The notes beneath the pieces are model-generated. The model had not been told where the DNA came from, did no database searches, and saw only the letters and a program-made list of their open reading frames with translations. Made by a program: the position numbers and the translations under genes. Below, in pieces: positions 14,875 through 20,655 of a stretch of DNA of 22,538 bases. Source of the stretch: an uncultured Clostridia bacterium (GTDB lineage: Bacteria; Bacillota; Clostridia; Oscillospirales; CAG-272); the NCBI GenBank assembly GCA_945936265.1, contig CAMETB010000007.1:1-22538 (forward strand). The letters are read 5' to 3'. Numbering within the stretch: position 1 is the stretch's first letter; every line of letters starts with the position of its first letter.

Positions 14875-15065
14875 AAAACAAAAAAACCTGACAAGCCAGA
14901 CCTACCCGTATAAAAACGGGAAAATCTGTTTGTCAGGTTCCTTTCGGTTCTCAGCCGAATCCAACATCTCTCGGCGCCGTATGGTACGGCACTCGGCAAA
15001 CGCAGTCTGCGGACTCTGTCCTCTGTAATACGGATAACCCGTACCGACCTTCCGCAGCCGTTATT
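14875..15065 (-). repeat. 190-bp structured direct repeat, copy 2 (upstream of the toxin promoter)
   Basis: Almost identical to copy 1 (one substitution, one added A), at an offset of about 914 bp. It lies 40 bp after the stop of the Com-like gene and 9 bp before the -35 box of the toxin promoter. Like copy 1 it sits directly behind a minus-strand gene and ends in a terminator, so each copy closes the unit before it. Confidence 0.95.
14880..14939 (-). terminator. Terminator hairpin at the 3' end of repeat copy 2
   Basis: AACCTGACA (14885-14893) pairs with TGTCAGGTT (14931-14939), and seven T follow on the minus strand. It would shield the toxin promoter from upstream transcription. Confidence 0.8.
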
Positions 15066-15105
15066 CTTTTTGAAAATAAAATCTATTTCCGAAATAAAGT
15101 CAGGC

Positions 15106-15294
15106 TTACTCTTTGTTGCTGCCGGACAGCATATCGGCGGTTTTAAGGACCATCAGATGATAGCCTTTGTCGCCTACTATAATATTTATACGGCTTTTGC
15201 ATTTCGGACAATCTATTTCTATGTCCGAGCTCGGCGCAGCCTTGATAAGTTTGCTGCCGCATATCGGGCAGTCAGCCCTTAATTTTGTTGCCAC
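15106..15294 (-). CDS. Mu Com-like zinc-finger protein
   Basis: The 62-aa product has CPIC near the start and CPKC about 20 residues later, with DIEIDCPKCKSRINI in between. This matches the layout of the Com family of Mu-like phages, where LEIKCPRC is typical. Com of phage Mu is an RNA-binding activator of mom translation; in other prophages the role is unknown. A longer frame begins at ATG 15333, but its first ATG touches a weak site. The GTG at 15294 is preferred because AGGAGG lies about eight bases before it and the product then begins close to the zinc motif. The following 40 bp lead into repeat copy 2. It is the only clear phage structural or late gene type besides the toxin remnant. 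Confidence 0.65.
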   Translation of the reverse strand: MATKLRADCPICGSKLIKAAPSSDIEIDCPKCKSRINIIVGDKGYHLMVLKTADMLSGSNKE

Positions 15295-15428
15295 ACCAAA
15301 TCCCTCCTTTTTGGCTCTCTCTTCTTCCTTCATTCCTGTGTGGCGCCGTTTGTCCCCGGGGCAAGAGAAAAGCGTGCGCCGTATATCAAAATTGCTCTCG
15401 CAAATCTGATCGGTTAAAATATCTTATT

Positions 15429-16061
15429 TTATGATGTCCGGTATGAGACGGGCTTTTTACGCACCTTCTTTATAATATGCGTGGCAACGCCCTGTATCTC
15501 ACAACTTTTTACTATAATGTCTTTCATATCCGGGTTTTCGGGGTGGAGCCGCACACGGTTTTTTGACGGCTCCGGATAATATGTTTTGAGCGTTGTTTCC
15601 GTTTCGAGAAGGGCAACCACTATCTCACCGGAGCGCGCATGGGACTGACGCTTTACAACGACCAGATCACCGGAATCTATACCCGCTTCAATCATGGAAT
15701 CTCCCGAGGCTCTTAAAATAAAGAACTCACCCGTGCCGAATATCGAGGAGGGAAGATCAACATATTCTTCTATATTTTCCTCCGCAAGCGTCGGGGTGCC
15801 GCAGGCGATGGTGCCTACAAGCGCAGTAGGTATTCTGTCGGTATTTACCTTTCTTGTGACATCTGTTTCCATACGGTCTCTTGCAACATATCTCATAACG
15901 CCCGTATCGGATAACTCCTTTACATATCTGTAAGCCGAGCCTACCGATATATCCGTGCCGGAGGCTATTTGCCTGATGGTCGGATATTTGTATTCCGATT
16001 TATAAAACTCTTCTATAAATCTTTTTACGCTCTTAAGGGTTTCTTTATTAAGCGACCTCAT
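15429..16061 (-). CDS. lexA: LexA SOS repressor
   Basis: LexA represses DNA-damage genes and cleaves itself when RecA is activated. The 210-aa protein has an N-terminal winged HTH (about 10-60, PTIRQIASGTDISVGSAYRYV) and an S24 peptidase domain. Catalytic S122 is in ASGDSM and K159 in TTLKTYY, 37 residues apart as in E. coli LexA. The cleavage site is C87-G88 (IACGTP) in place of the usual Ala-Gly; Cys-Gly is used by UmuD, so cleavage should be possible. The ATG at 16061 has GAGGA six bases upstream. A perfect consensus promoter and GAAC/GTTC half-sites lie just upstream, consistent with autoregulation. It adjoins the phage-like island but has host-type features. Confidence 0.95.
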   Translation of the reverse strand: MRSLNKETLKSVKRFIEEFYKSEYKYPTIRQIASGTDISVGSAYRYVKELSDTGVMRYVARDRMETDVTRKVNTDRIPTALVGTIACGTPTLAEENIEEYVDLPSSIFGTGEFFILRASGDSMIEAGIDSGDLVVVKRQSHARSGEIVVALLETETTLKTYYPEPSKNRVRLHPENPDMKDIIVKSCEIQGVATHIIKKVRKKPVSYRTS

Positions 16062-16119
16062 ATGAAATCCTCATTTCTTTAACTTGCCTTTGATGTTTCC
16101 GCAACCGATTTTTAAAACT

Positions 16120-16143
16120 GAACATTTTGTTCGGTTTAAGAAC
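16120..16143 (-). promoter_or_regulatory. Putative LexA operator with three half-sites
   Basis: GAAC at 16120, GTTC at 16129 and GAAC at 16140 make two overlapping inverted repeats, GAAC-N5-GTTC and GTTC-N7-GAAC, at the lexA transcription start. The classic Bacillus SOS box has four bases between half-sites, so the spacing is unusual. Confidence 0.65.
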
Positions 16144-16172
16144 ATTATACACTCATTATTCTGATTTGTCAA
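16144..16172 (-). promoter_or_regulatory. Consensus sigma-A promoter of lexA
   Basis: On the minus strand TTGACA (16172-16167), 17 bp, then TATAAT (16149-16144), all twelve positions consensus. The operator starts at the next base. Confidence 0.92.
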
Positions 16173-16358
16173 CCCCTTTTTCCAAAAAAATGAAAATTAT
16201 TTTCGCAAGAAAAGGGGCTCGCCTGATCCGGAGCATAAATCTTTGCTCGCGACCCGAAGGTATATACGCATACTCCGAGAGGGAGCAAACGAAGATATAA
16301 CAAAAAATAATCAAATAAATGAGAAAAACGAAGTTTTTAACCTTAATTTCGTTAAAGA
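16173..16358. other. Intergenic stretch without a gene, with inverted repeats
   Basis: No supported gene is seen. The stretch holds a hairpin at 16215-16255 (outer GGGCTCGC / GCGACCC with one bulge, inner GAGCA / TGCTC) and a short CTCC/GGAG hairpin near 16276-16288. A 36-codon frame at 16190-16300 has no ribosome site. Confidence 0.5.
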
Positions 16359-16359
16359 C

Positions 16360-16408
16360 GGTTAAAATTAAAGATAGAGGTATTTTTTGTAATACCCCTA
16401 TCCTTTTT
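16360..16408. terminator. Bidirectional terminator downstream of the OadG-like gene
   Basis: Arms 16373-16383 and 16392-16402 pair over 11 positions with one G-T wobble. On the minus strand TTTAATTTTA follows; on the plus strand CTTTTTTG follows. Confidence 0.75.
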
Positions 16409-16443
16409 TGTTCGGTTATGCCTGAAGAAAGCAGCGCCGTATT

Positions 16444-16572
16444 TTATTTTCTGTTTTTTGTGGCAAAATTGAGTATTGCTATCATAAGAATGATAACAAG
16501 CGTTACGACGAATATGCCGAGCATTCCTTTTCCCATTATGGCAAGGGACTGTAAAAATTGTTCCGTATTCAT
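16444..16572 (-). CDS. OadG-like small membrane subunit of a decarboxylase sodium pump
   Basis: The 42-aa product begins MNTEQFLQSLAIMGKGMLGI and continues as one hydrophobic helix ending in a basic tail (ATKNRK). This is the size and layout of the N-terminal membrane part of the gamma subunit (OadG/MmdD family), which joins the carboxyltransferase to the membrane beta subunit. It begins 16 bp after the OadB-like gene, with AAAGGA about eight bases before ATG 16572, so it is translated from the same mRNA and the genomic context supports the call. Full-length gamma subunits are longer and carry a C-terminal soluble part with a zinc site; that part is missing here. Identity rests on position and topology, because so short a sequence cannot prove it. 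Confidence 0.65.
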   Translation of the reverse strand: MNTEQFLQSLAIMGKGMLGIFVVTLVIILMIAILNFATKNRK

Positions 16573-16588
16573 TCTGTCCGTCCTTTCA

Positions 16589-17695
16589 TTACGCAAGCGG
16601 TACGAGATTAAGGATGAGCCCGCCGGCTATGACGGACGCTATCTGACCCGATACATTCGCGCCTATTGCGTGCATAAGAAGAAAATTCTGATTATCCTCT
16701 TCAAGACCGAGTTTGTTTACAACTCTTGCCGACATCGGAAATGCGGAAATTCCCGCTGCGCCTATCATGGGATTTATCTTTTCCTTTGCGAATATATTTA
16801 TTATTTTTGCAAAGAGAACGCCGCCGACGGTATCGAACACGAACGCAAAAAGACCGAGGGCAAGTATAAGAAGAGTTTTCGGATTAAGAAACGCGTCGGC
16901 AGTCATTTTTGCCGCAACCGTAAGACCTAAAAGAAGCGTTATGAGATTTGCAAGAACCTTTTGCGCCGTCTCGGAAAGAGAGTCAAGCACTCCGCATTCG
17001 CGTATGAGGTTGCCGAACATAAGAAATCCGACAAGGGCGATGGCGTTGGGGGCTATAAGTCCGGTTATCATGGTTACGAAAACCGGGAAAAGAAGCCTTG
17101 TGGTCTTTGAAACCGATGACGCTTTGTATGCCATCCTTATTGAACGTTCTTTTTTTGTAGTTATGAGCTTTATGACCGGAGGTTGCACTATCGGTACGAG
17201 CGCCATATACGAGTATGCGGCAACTATTATCGGACCTATATAGTTAGAATCGAAATAGTTGGCAACAAATATCGAGGTAGGCCCGTCCGCCGCTCCTATG
17301 ATGGCGATGGACGCCGCGTCCTGCAAGTTGAACCCGAGCAGAGACGCAAAGCAAAGCGTCATAAATATACCAAACTGTGCCGCAGCGCCGAAGAGCAGAA
17401 GCTTCGGATTTGAGAGCAGAGGCCCGAAATCTATCATTGCGCCTATTCCTATAAACAGGAGAAGCGGAAAAAGTTCGTTTGATATACCGCTGTTAAAAAG
17501 TATGTCTATAACTCCGTTTTCACCGAGAACGCCTGTGTTCGGAAGATTGACAAGTATAGCGCCAAAGCCCATGGGCAGAAGCAAAGCAGGTTCCATCTTT
17601 TTTCTGATTGCAAGAAAAATAAGGATTCCGCCGATAATCCACATAACTACCTGCTTTATGTCAAGATAAAGCAAATTACCGAAAAGATCAGCCAT
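16589..17695 (-). CDS. Sodium-pump decarboxylase beta subunit (OadB/MmdB/GcdB family)
   Basis: The beta subunit decarboxylates carboxybiotin and couples this to Na+ export across the membrane. The 368-aa protein is a polytopic membrane protein with the family hallmarks: GAADGPTSIF with D137 at the essential aspartate of the Na+ site, the SAFPMSARV segment, and HAIGANVSGQIAS near the C-terminus, which holds the conserved Asn, Gly and Ser of the second Na+ region. ATG 17695 is chosen because AAAGGA precedes it at normal spacing; 19 codons upstream are rejected. It is followed by a 42-aa OadG-like gene. No alpha (carboxyltransferase), biotin-carrier or delta gene is in the window, so the substrate (oxaloacetate, methylmalonyl-CoA, glutaconyl-CoA or malonate) is open. 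Confidence 0.92.
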   Translation of the reverse strand: MADLFGNLLYLDIKQVVMWIIGGILIFLAIRKKMEPALLLPMGFGAILVNLPNTGVLGENGVIDILFNSGISNELFPLLLFIGIGAMIDFGPLLSNPKLLLFGAAAQFGIFMTLCFASLLGFNLQDAASIAIIGAADGPTSIFVANYFDSNYIGPIIVAAYSYMALVPIVQPPVIKLITTKKERSIRMAYKASSVSKTTRLLFPVFVTMITGLIAPNAIALVGFLMFGNLIRECGVLDSLSETAQKVLANLITLLLGLTVAAKMTADAFLNPKTLLILALGLFAFVFDTVGGVLFAKIINIFAKEKINPMIGAAGISAFPMSARVVNKLGLEEDNQNFLLMHAIGANVSGQIASVIAGGLILNLVPLA

Positions 17696-17756
17696 AAATT
17701 TTCCTTTCGCCGTTACCGAAAATTTCCCGGGATACACCCGAGGCAAAAACAAGTAT

Positions 17757-17785
17757 ATTCTACATTAAAAATGATGTTTTGTCAA
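17757..17785 (-). promoter_or_regulatory. Sigma-A promoter of the OadB/OadG-like pair
   Basis: On the minus strand TTGACA (17785-17780), 17 bp, TAGAAT (17762-17757). Confidence 0.82.
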
Positions 17786-17803
17786 GTTAAATTTTGTCTT
17801 ATA

Positions 17804-17832
17804 TTGACTTTTCTTTGCCGGAATGATAAAAT
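17804..17832 (+). promoter_or_regulatory. Sigma-A promoter of the LUD-domain gene
   Basis: TTGACT (17804-17809), 17 bp, TAAAAT (17827-17832). It is back to back with the divergent OadB promoter, 18 bp apart. Confidence 0.8.
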
Positions 17833-17850
17833 ATATCCGAGGTGATCATA

Positions 17851-18486
17851 ATGAATTTCGAAAAACTTATGCGAAATGTTGAAAAGAGAAATATGAGCGC
17901 ATATTTTGCAAAAGATAAAGAAGAAGCGGTAAAGACCGCTGTCGAAATAATAGAGAATGCACGAGCCGGGGCAGGAAAAGATAAAGAAGACATTACTGTG
18001 GCATGGGGCGGTTCGGTAACTCTTGACGAGACGGGAATAAAGGACGCTTTGGCAAGAGAGGGATACAGCACCTTCAATCCGTACGACCATCCGGCAAAAG
18101 AGCAGGCAAAGGCAAAGAAAATGGCGCTCCTTGCCGATATATTTCTTACAAGTACCAATGCGATAACCGAGGACGGAGAACTTGTCAATATTGACGGCAA
18201 CGGCAATCGCGTAGCCGCAATGATATACGGCCCGGACAAAGTTATATATATTATAGGCAGAAACAAAGTAACCGATACGGTTGAGAACGCATATAAAAGA
18301 ATAAAAGAGGTAACCTGCCCGAAAAACGCCGTAAGACTCGGGCGCAAAACGCCATGTGCAAGCAAAGAGTGCACACCGTGTCTTATATGCGGGCAGACAA
18401 TGTGTTCGCACACCGTAATAACGAGATTTTCGTCCGTAAAAGGCAGAGTACATATCATTTTTGTTGACGAGGAGCTCGGATATTGA
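17851..18486 (+). CDS. LUD-domain (LutC/YkgG, DUF162) protein
   Basis: LUD-domain proteins include LutC and the C-terminal part of LutB of the lactate-oxidation complex; stand-alone members in anaerobes have no proven reaction. The 211-aa protein shows the domain pattern AWGGSVTLDETGI near 51-63, LTSTNAITEDGELVNIDGNGNR at about 99-120 and the nucleotide-like GPDKVIYIIGRNKV segment. The C-terminal region has five cysteines (C169, C174, C177, C180, C185), the Cys-rich tail seen in many clostridial homologues, possibly binding a metal or cluster. The start at ATG 17851 follows GAGGTGAT at five to six bases; a GTG three codons upstream lies inside that site. No lutA or lutB partner is adjacent. 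Confidence 0.86.
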   Translation: MNFEKLMRNVEKRNMSAYFAKDKEEAVKTAVEIIENARAGAGKDKEDITVAWGGSVTLDETGIKDALAREGYSTFNPYDHPAKEQAKAKKMALLADIFLTSTNAITEDGELVNIDGNGNRVAAMIYGPDKVIYIIGRNKVTDTVENAYKRIKEVTCPKNAVRLGRKTPCASKECTPCLICGQTMCSHTVITRFSSVKGRVHIIFVDEELGY

Positions 18487-18537
18487 CAAAATAATATAAA
18501 AAAATATAAAATATTTATATATATTTTTGATTTATTA

Positions 18538-18566
18538 TTGCAATTCGGTATAAAGTATGTTAAAAT
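18538..18566 (+). promoter_or_regulatory. Sigma-A promoter of the PC4/YdbC-like gene
   Basis: TTGCAA (18538-18543), 17 bp, TAAAAT (18561-18566). A leader of about 60 nt holds a small hairpin (GATACC / GGTTATC) before AAGGAGGGG. Confidence 0.72.
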
Positions 18567-18630
18567 CGAGTTAACAACAAGCGGATACCTTCGGTTATCT
18601 CGCGCGGTAAATTTTAAGGAGGGGACATTC

Positions 18631-18855
18631 ATGGCAGAGTTCAAGTATGAAATCGTGAAGAACTTCGGGACCGTTTCAGACAGCAACAACGGTTGGGTTA
18701 AGGAAGTAAACCTTGTAAGCTGGAACGAGCGCGAGCCGGTTTACGATATCCGTGTATGGCAGGAAAATCACGAGAAACTCGGCAAAGGTATAACTCTTAC
18801 CGCCGAAGAACTTAAAAACTTGAAGAAACTTCTTGAAACGATGGAAATCGAATAA
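18631..18855 (+). CDS. PC4/YdbC-like single-stranded DNA-binding protein
   Basis: The 74-aa protein resembles the PC4 (transcriptional coactivator p15) family represented in Bacillota by YdbC, which binds single-stranded DNA as a dimer. It consists of beta strands (FKYEIVKNFGTVS, WVKEVNLVSWNEREPVYDIRVW) followed by one amphipathic helix (LTAEELKNLKKLLETM), the order expected for the family. The ATG at 18631 has the strong site AAGGAGGGG seven bases upstream. The longer frame that starts at 18538 uses a TTG in the -35 box and is rejected. The gene is monocistronic, with its own promoter and a terminator just downstream. Its cellular role is not settled; repair or transcription support is inferred from the family. 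Confidence 0.8.
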   Translation: MAEFKYEIVKNFGTVSDSNNGWVKEVNLVSWNEREPVYDIRVWQENHEKLGKGITLTAEELKNLKKLLETMEIE

Positions 18856-18867
18856 TCTTAATATAAA

Positions 18868-18899
18868 AACGACTATCTTTCTCAAGGTAGCCGTTTTTT
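18868..18899 (+). terminator. Rho-independent terminator of the PC4-like gene
   Basis: Arms 18868-18879 and 18884-18895 pair with one A-C mismatch and one wobble, followed by a T run. It lies between this gene and the convergent citrate synthase gene. Confidence 0.82.
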
Positions 18900-18943
18900 A
18901 TAAACAGTCGTGGGAGTGTCGCTTGTTACATGAAAGCGGCACT

Positions 18944-20317
18944 TTATTTTCTTTCACTCATAGGGATATACGCTACTCTCGGCGAGACATTTTTATAAGC
19001 CGGACGGATGATTTTACCGCAAAGGAGAAGTTCCTCAAGCCTGTGTGCCGACCAACCGGCTATTCTCGATATTGCAAATATCGGGGTGAAAAGCTCCTTC
19101 GGCAAGCCGAGCATATTGTAAACAAAACCGCTGTAAAAGTCTATGTTTGCCGATACTCCTTTATAAATATGGCGCTCTTTTGCTATTACCTCGGGCGCCA
19201 GCCTCTCAATAGTTTCGCAGAGGCGATAATCCTTTTCAAGTCCCTTTTCCTCGGAAAGTTTTTTTACAAACCCCTTGAAAACATTGGCTCTCGGGTCTGA
19301 GAGCGAATAAACGGCGTGCCCCATTCCGTAAATAAGTCCCCTGCCGTCAAACACCTCGCCGCGAAGTATTTTAAGAAGGTAATTTTTTATCTCATCTTCG
19401 TCGTTATAGTCGCGGATATTCGATTTTATATTCTGTATCATCTCCACAACCTTGACATTCGCTCCTCCGTGGCGCGGACCTTTAAGAGAACCGAGCGAGG
19501 CGGCTATTACCGAGTAAGTGTCGGTACCCGAGGATGATACCACATGAGTCGTAAACGTCGAGTTGTTACCTCCCCCATGCTCTGCGTGGAGGACAAGCGC
19601 AAGATCGAGTATCCTTGCTTCAAGTGGCGTATATTTTGAGTCCTTACGTAGCATATACAGTATATTTTCCGCCGTGGAGAGCGACTTTCTGGGATGATGA
19701 ATTATGAGACTTTTTCTCTTTTCGTAGTAGTTATAAGCCTGGTATCCGTAAACGGCGAGCAGAGGCAACTCCGCTATCAGCTGGAGTTCCTGGCGCAACA
19801 CATTCGGTATCGAGGTGTCATCCGGTTTGTCATCGTAGGCGTATAGTGTCAATACGCTCCTTGCAAGAGTATTCATCATATCCTTGCCGGACGCTTTCAT
19901 TATTACATCCCTTACAAAATTTCGAGGAAGACTTCTGTAACCCGAGAGCAACTCCGCAAATTCGTTTAACTGTTCCATATTCGGCAAAGAACCGAAAAGC
20001 AGAAGATACACTGTTTCCTCAAATCCGAATCTGCCGTCGTCAAGAAACCCTTTTACAAGATCATAAATATTTATTCCTCTGTAAAAAAGTTGTCCCTCGC
20101 AGGGGATCTCCTTACCGTCCTTCTGCTCGAAAGACTGTATCTCCGATATTTCGGTAAGACCTGCGACAACGCCCTTGCCGTCAAGATCGCGCAGTCCTCT
20201 TTTTACATCGTATTGCTTGTACAGCTCAGGGGCTATCGTGGTGTTTTTCGTACACATATCAACGTAGGAGAGAAGTTGGGGGGTTATTTTCGTTAATTCT
20301 TTGTTGGCTTTTGGCAT
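18944..20317 (-). CDS. gltA: Citrate synthase
   Basis: Citrate synthase condenses oxaloacetate and acetyl-CoA to citrate in the cytoplasm. The 457-aa protein has the three active-site boxes: HAEHGGGN at 244-251, GMGHAVY with H334 and NIDFYSG with D393; R343 in DPRAN is the usual substrate arginine. It is longer than the roughly 370-aa Bacillus CitZ because of an N-terminal extension (about 1-60). Such longer forms occur in Clostridia and in the E. coli-like type, so the subtype is uncertain. ATG 20317 follows GGGAGG. No aconitase or isocitrate dehydrogenase gene is adjacent, which suggests a role in glutamate precursor supply in an incomplete cycle. No clear promoter was found in the 338-bp gap upstream. 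Confidence 0.96.
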   Translation of the reverse strand: MPKANKELTKITPQLLSYVDMCTKNTTIAPELYKQYDVKRGLRDLDGKGVVAGLTEISEIQSFEQKDGKEIPCEGQLFYRGINIYDLVKGFLDDGRFGFEETVYLLLFGSLPNMEQLNEFAELLSGYRSLPRNFVRDVIMKASGKDMMNTLARSVLTLYAYDDKPDDTSIPNVLRQELQLIAELPLLAVYGYQAYNYYEKRKSLIIHHPRKSLSTAENILYMLRKDSKYTPLEARILDLALVLHAEHGGGNNSTFTTHVVSSSGTDTYSVIAASLGSLKGPRHGGANVKVVEMIQNIKSNIRDYNDEDEIKNYLLKILRGEVFDGRGLIYGMGHAVYSLSDPRANVFKGFVKKLSEEKGLEKDYRLCETIERLAPEVIAKERHIYKGVSANIDFYSGFVYNMLGLPKELFTPIFAISRIAGWSAHRLEELLLCGKIIRPAYKNVSPRVAYIPMSERK

Positions 20318-20570
20318 ATTTTTACCTCCCTTTTGGAATTTATTACTTAATATTTTAACATAAAAATGTGTACAGTATGTGAATTTTAAGTTTATTTTTG
20401 GCGTATTTTACCCCTTTATCCCATACTTTTCGCGCTTTTCGGGCAAAAAACGTTATGCCCAGACAATATATTTACCGTAAAACTCATAAAATACTTTCCG
20501 ATAAATACGGACGATATGCACAAAAGTATAAAAAAAATTTAATATTTTTTGACAAATCGCACAAAAAGAC
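20318..20570. other. AT-rich intergenic region between citrate synthase and the EF-G-like gene
   Basis: No gene is seen here. It must hold the start of the minus-strand citrate synthase transcript; TAAAAT boxes are present but no -35 hexamer at proper distance was convincing. A TTGACA occurs at 20549-20554, but only a poor -10 follows it. The promoter of the EF-G-like gene follows immediately. Confidence 0.6.
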
Positions 20571-20599
20571 TTGATATGTCATAGAATAAATGATATACT
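20571..20599 (+). promoter_or_regulatory. Sigma-A promoter of the EF-G-like gene
   Basis: TTGATA (20571-20576), 17 bp, TATACT (20594-20599). Confidence 0.75.
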
Positions 20600-20611
20600 T
20601 ATATTGTATAT

Positions 20612-20625
20612 GGAACTTACGTTCC
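20612..20625. promoter_or_regulatory. GGAAC-TTAC-GTTCC inverted repeat in the EF-G-like leader (SOS-box-like)
   Basis: A perfect 5-bp inverted repeat with four bases between lies about 13 bp after the -10 box. It has the GAAC-N4-GTTC form of the Bacillus LexA box. It may instead be a small RNA hairpin near the 5' end of the transcript. Confidence 0.5.
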
Positions 20626-20655
20626 GTGTAACGAAACGAAAAGAGGAAAAGCACA

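Noticed and set aside
14875..15065. Repeat as a TPP riboswitch or hammerhead ribozyme
   Set aside because: The minus strand has GGCTGAGA, GGAACCTGA and CGAAA pieces, but the matching TPP sensor arms are absent and the hammerhead core lacks one base. The CCTGACA part pairs within the terminator.
13962..15065. Integron cassette with attC sites, or a CRISPR array
   Set aside because: There are only two copies, 914 bp apart, no attC core sites at the ends, no integrase, and no short regularly spaced repeats.
16190..16300. 36-aa frame upstream of lexA
   Set aside because: There is no ribosome site, the frame follows an A-run, and the sequence is better explained by the hairpins noted.
18538..18630. 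N-terminal extension of the PC4-like protein
   Set aside because: The first codon lies in the -35 box, and a strong Shine-Dalgarno precedes ATG 18631.
17799..18689. Long minus-strand frame (about 296 codons) opposite the LUD gene
   Set aside because: It is a shadow frame. The plus strand has promoter, Shine-Dalgarno and a recognised protein family, and the antisense product has no family resemblance.
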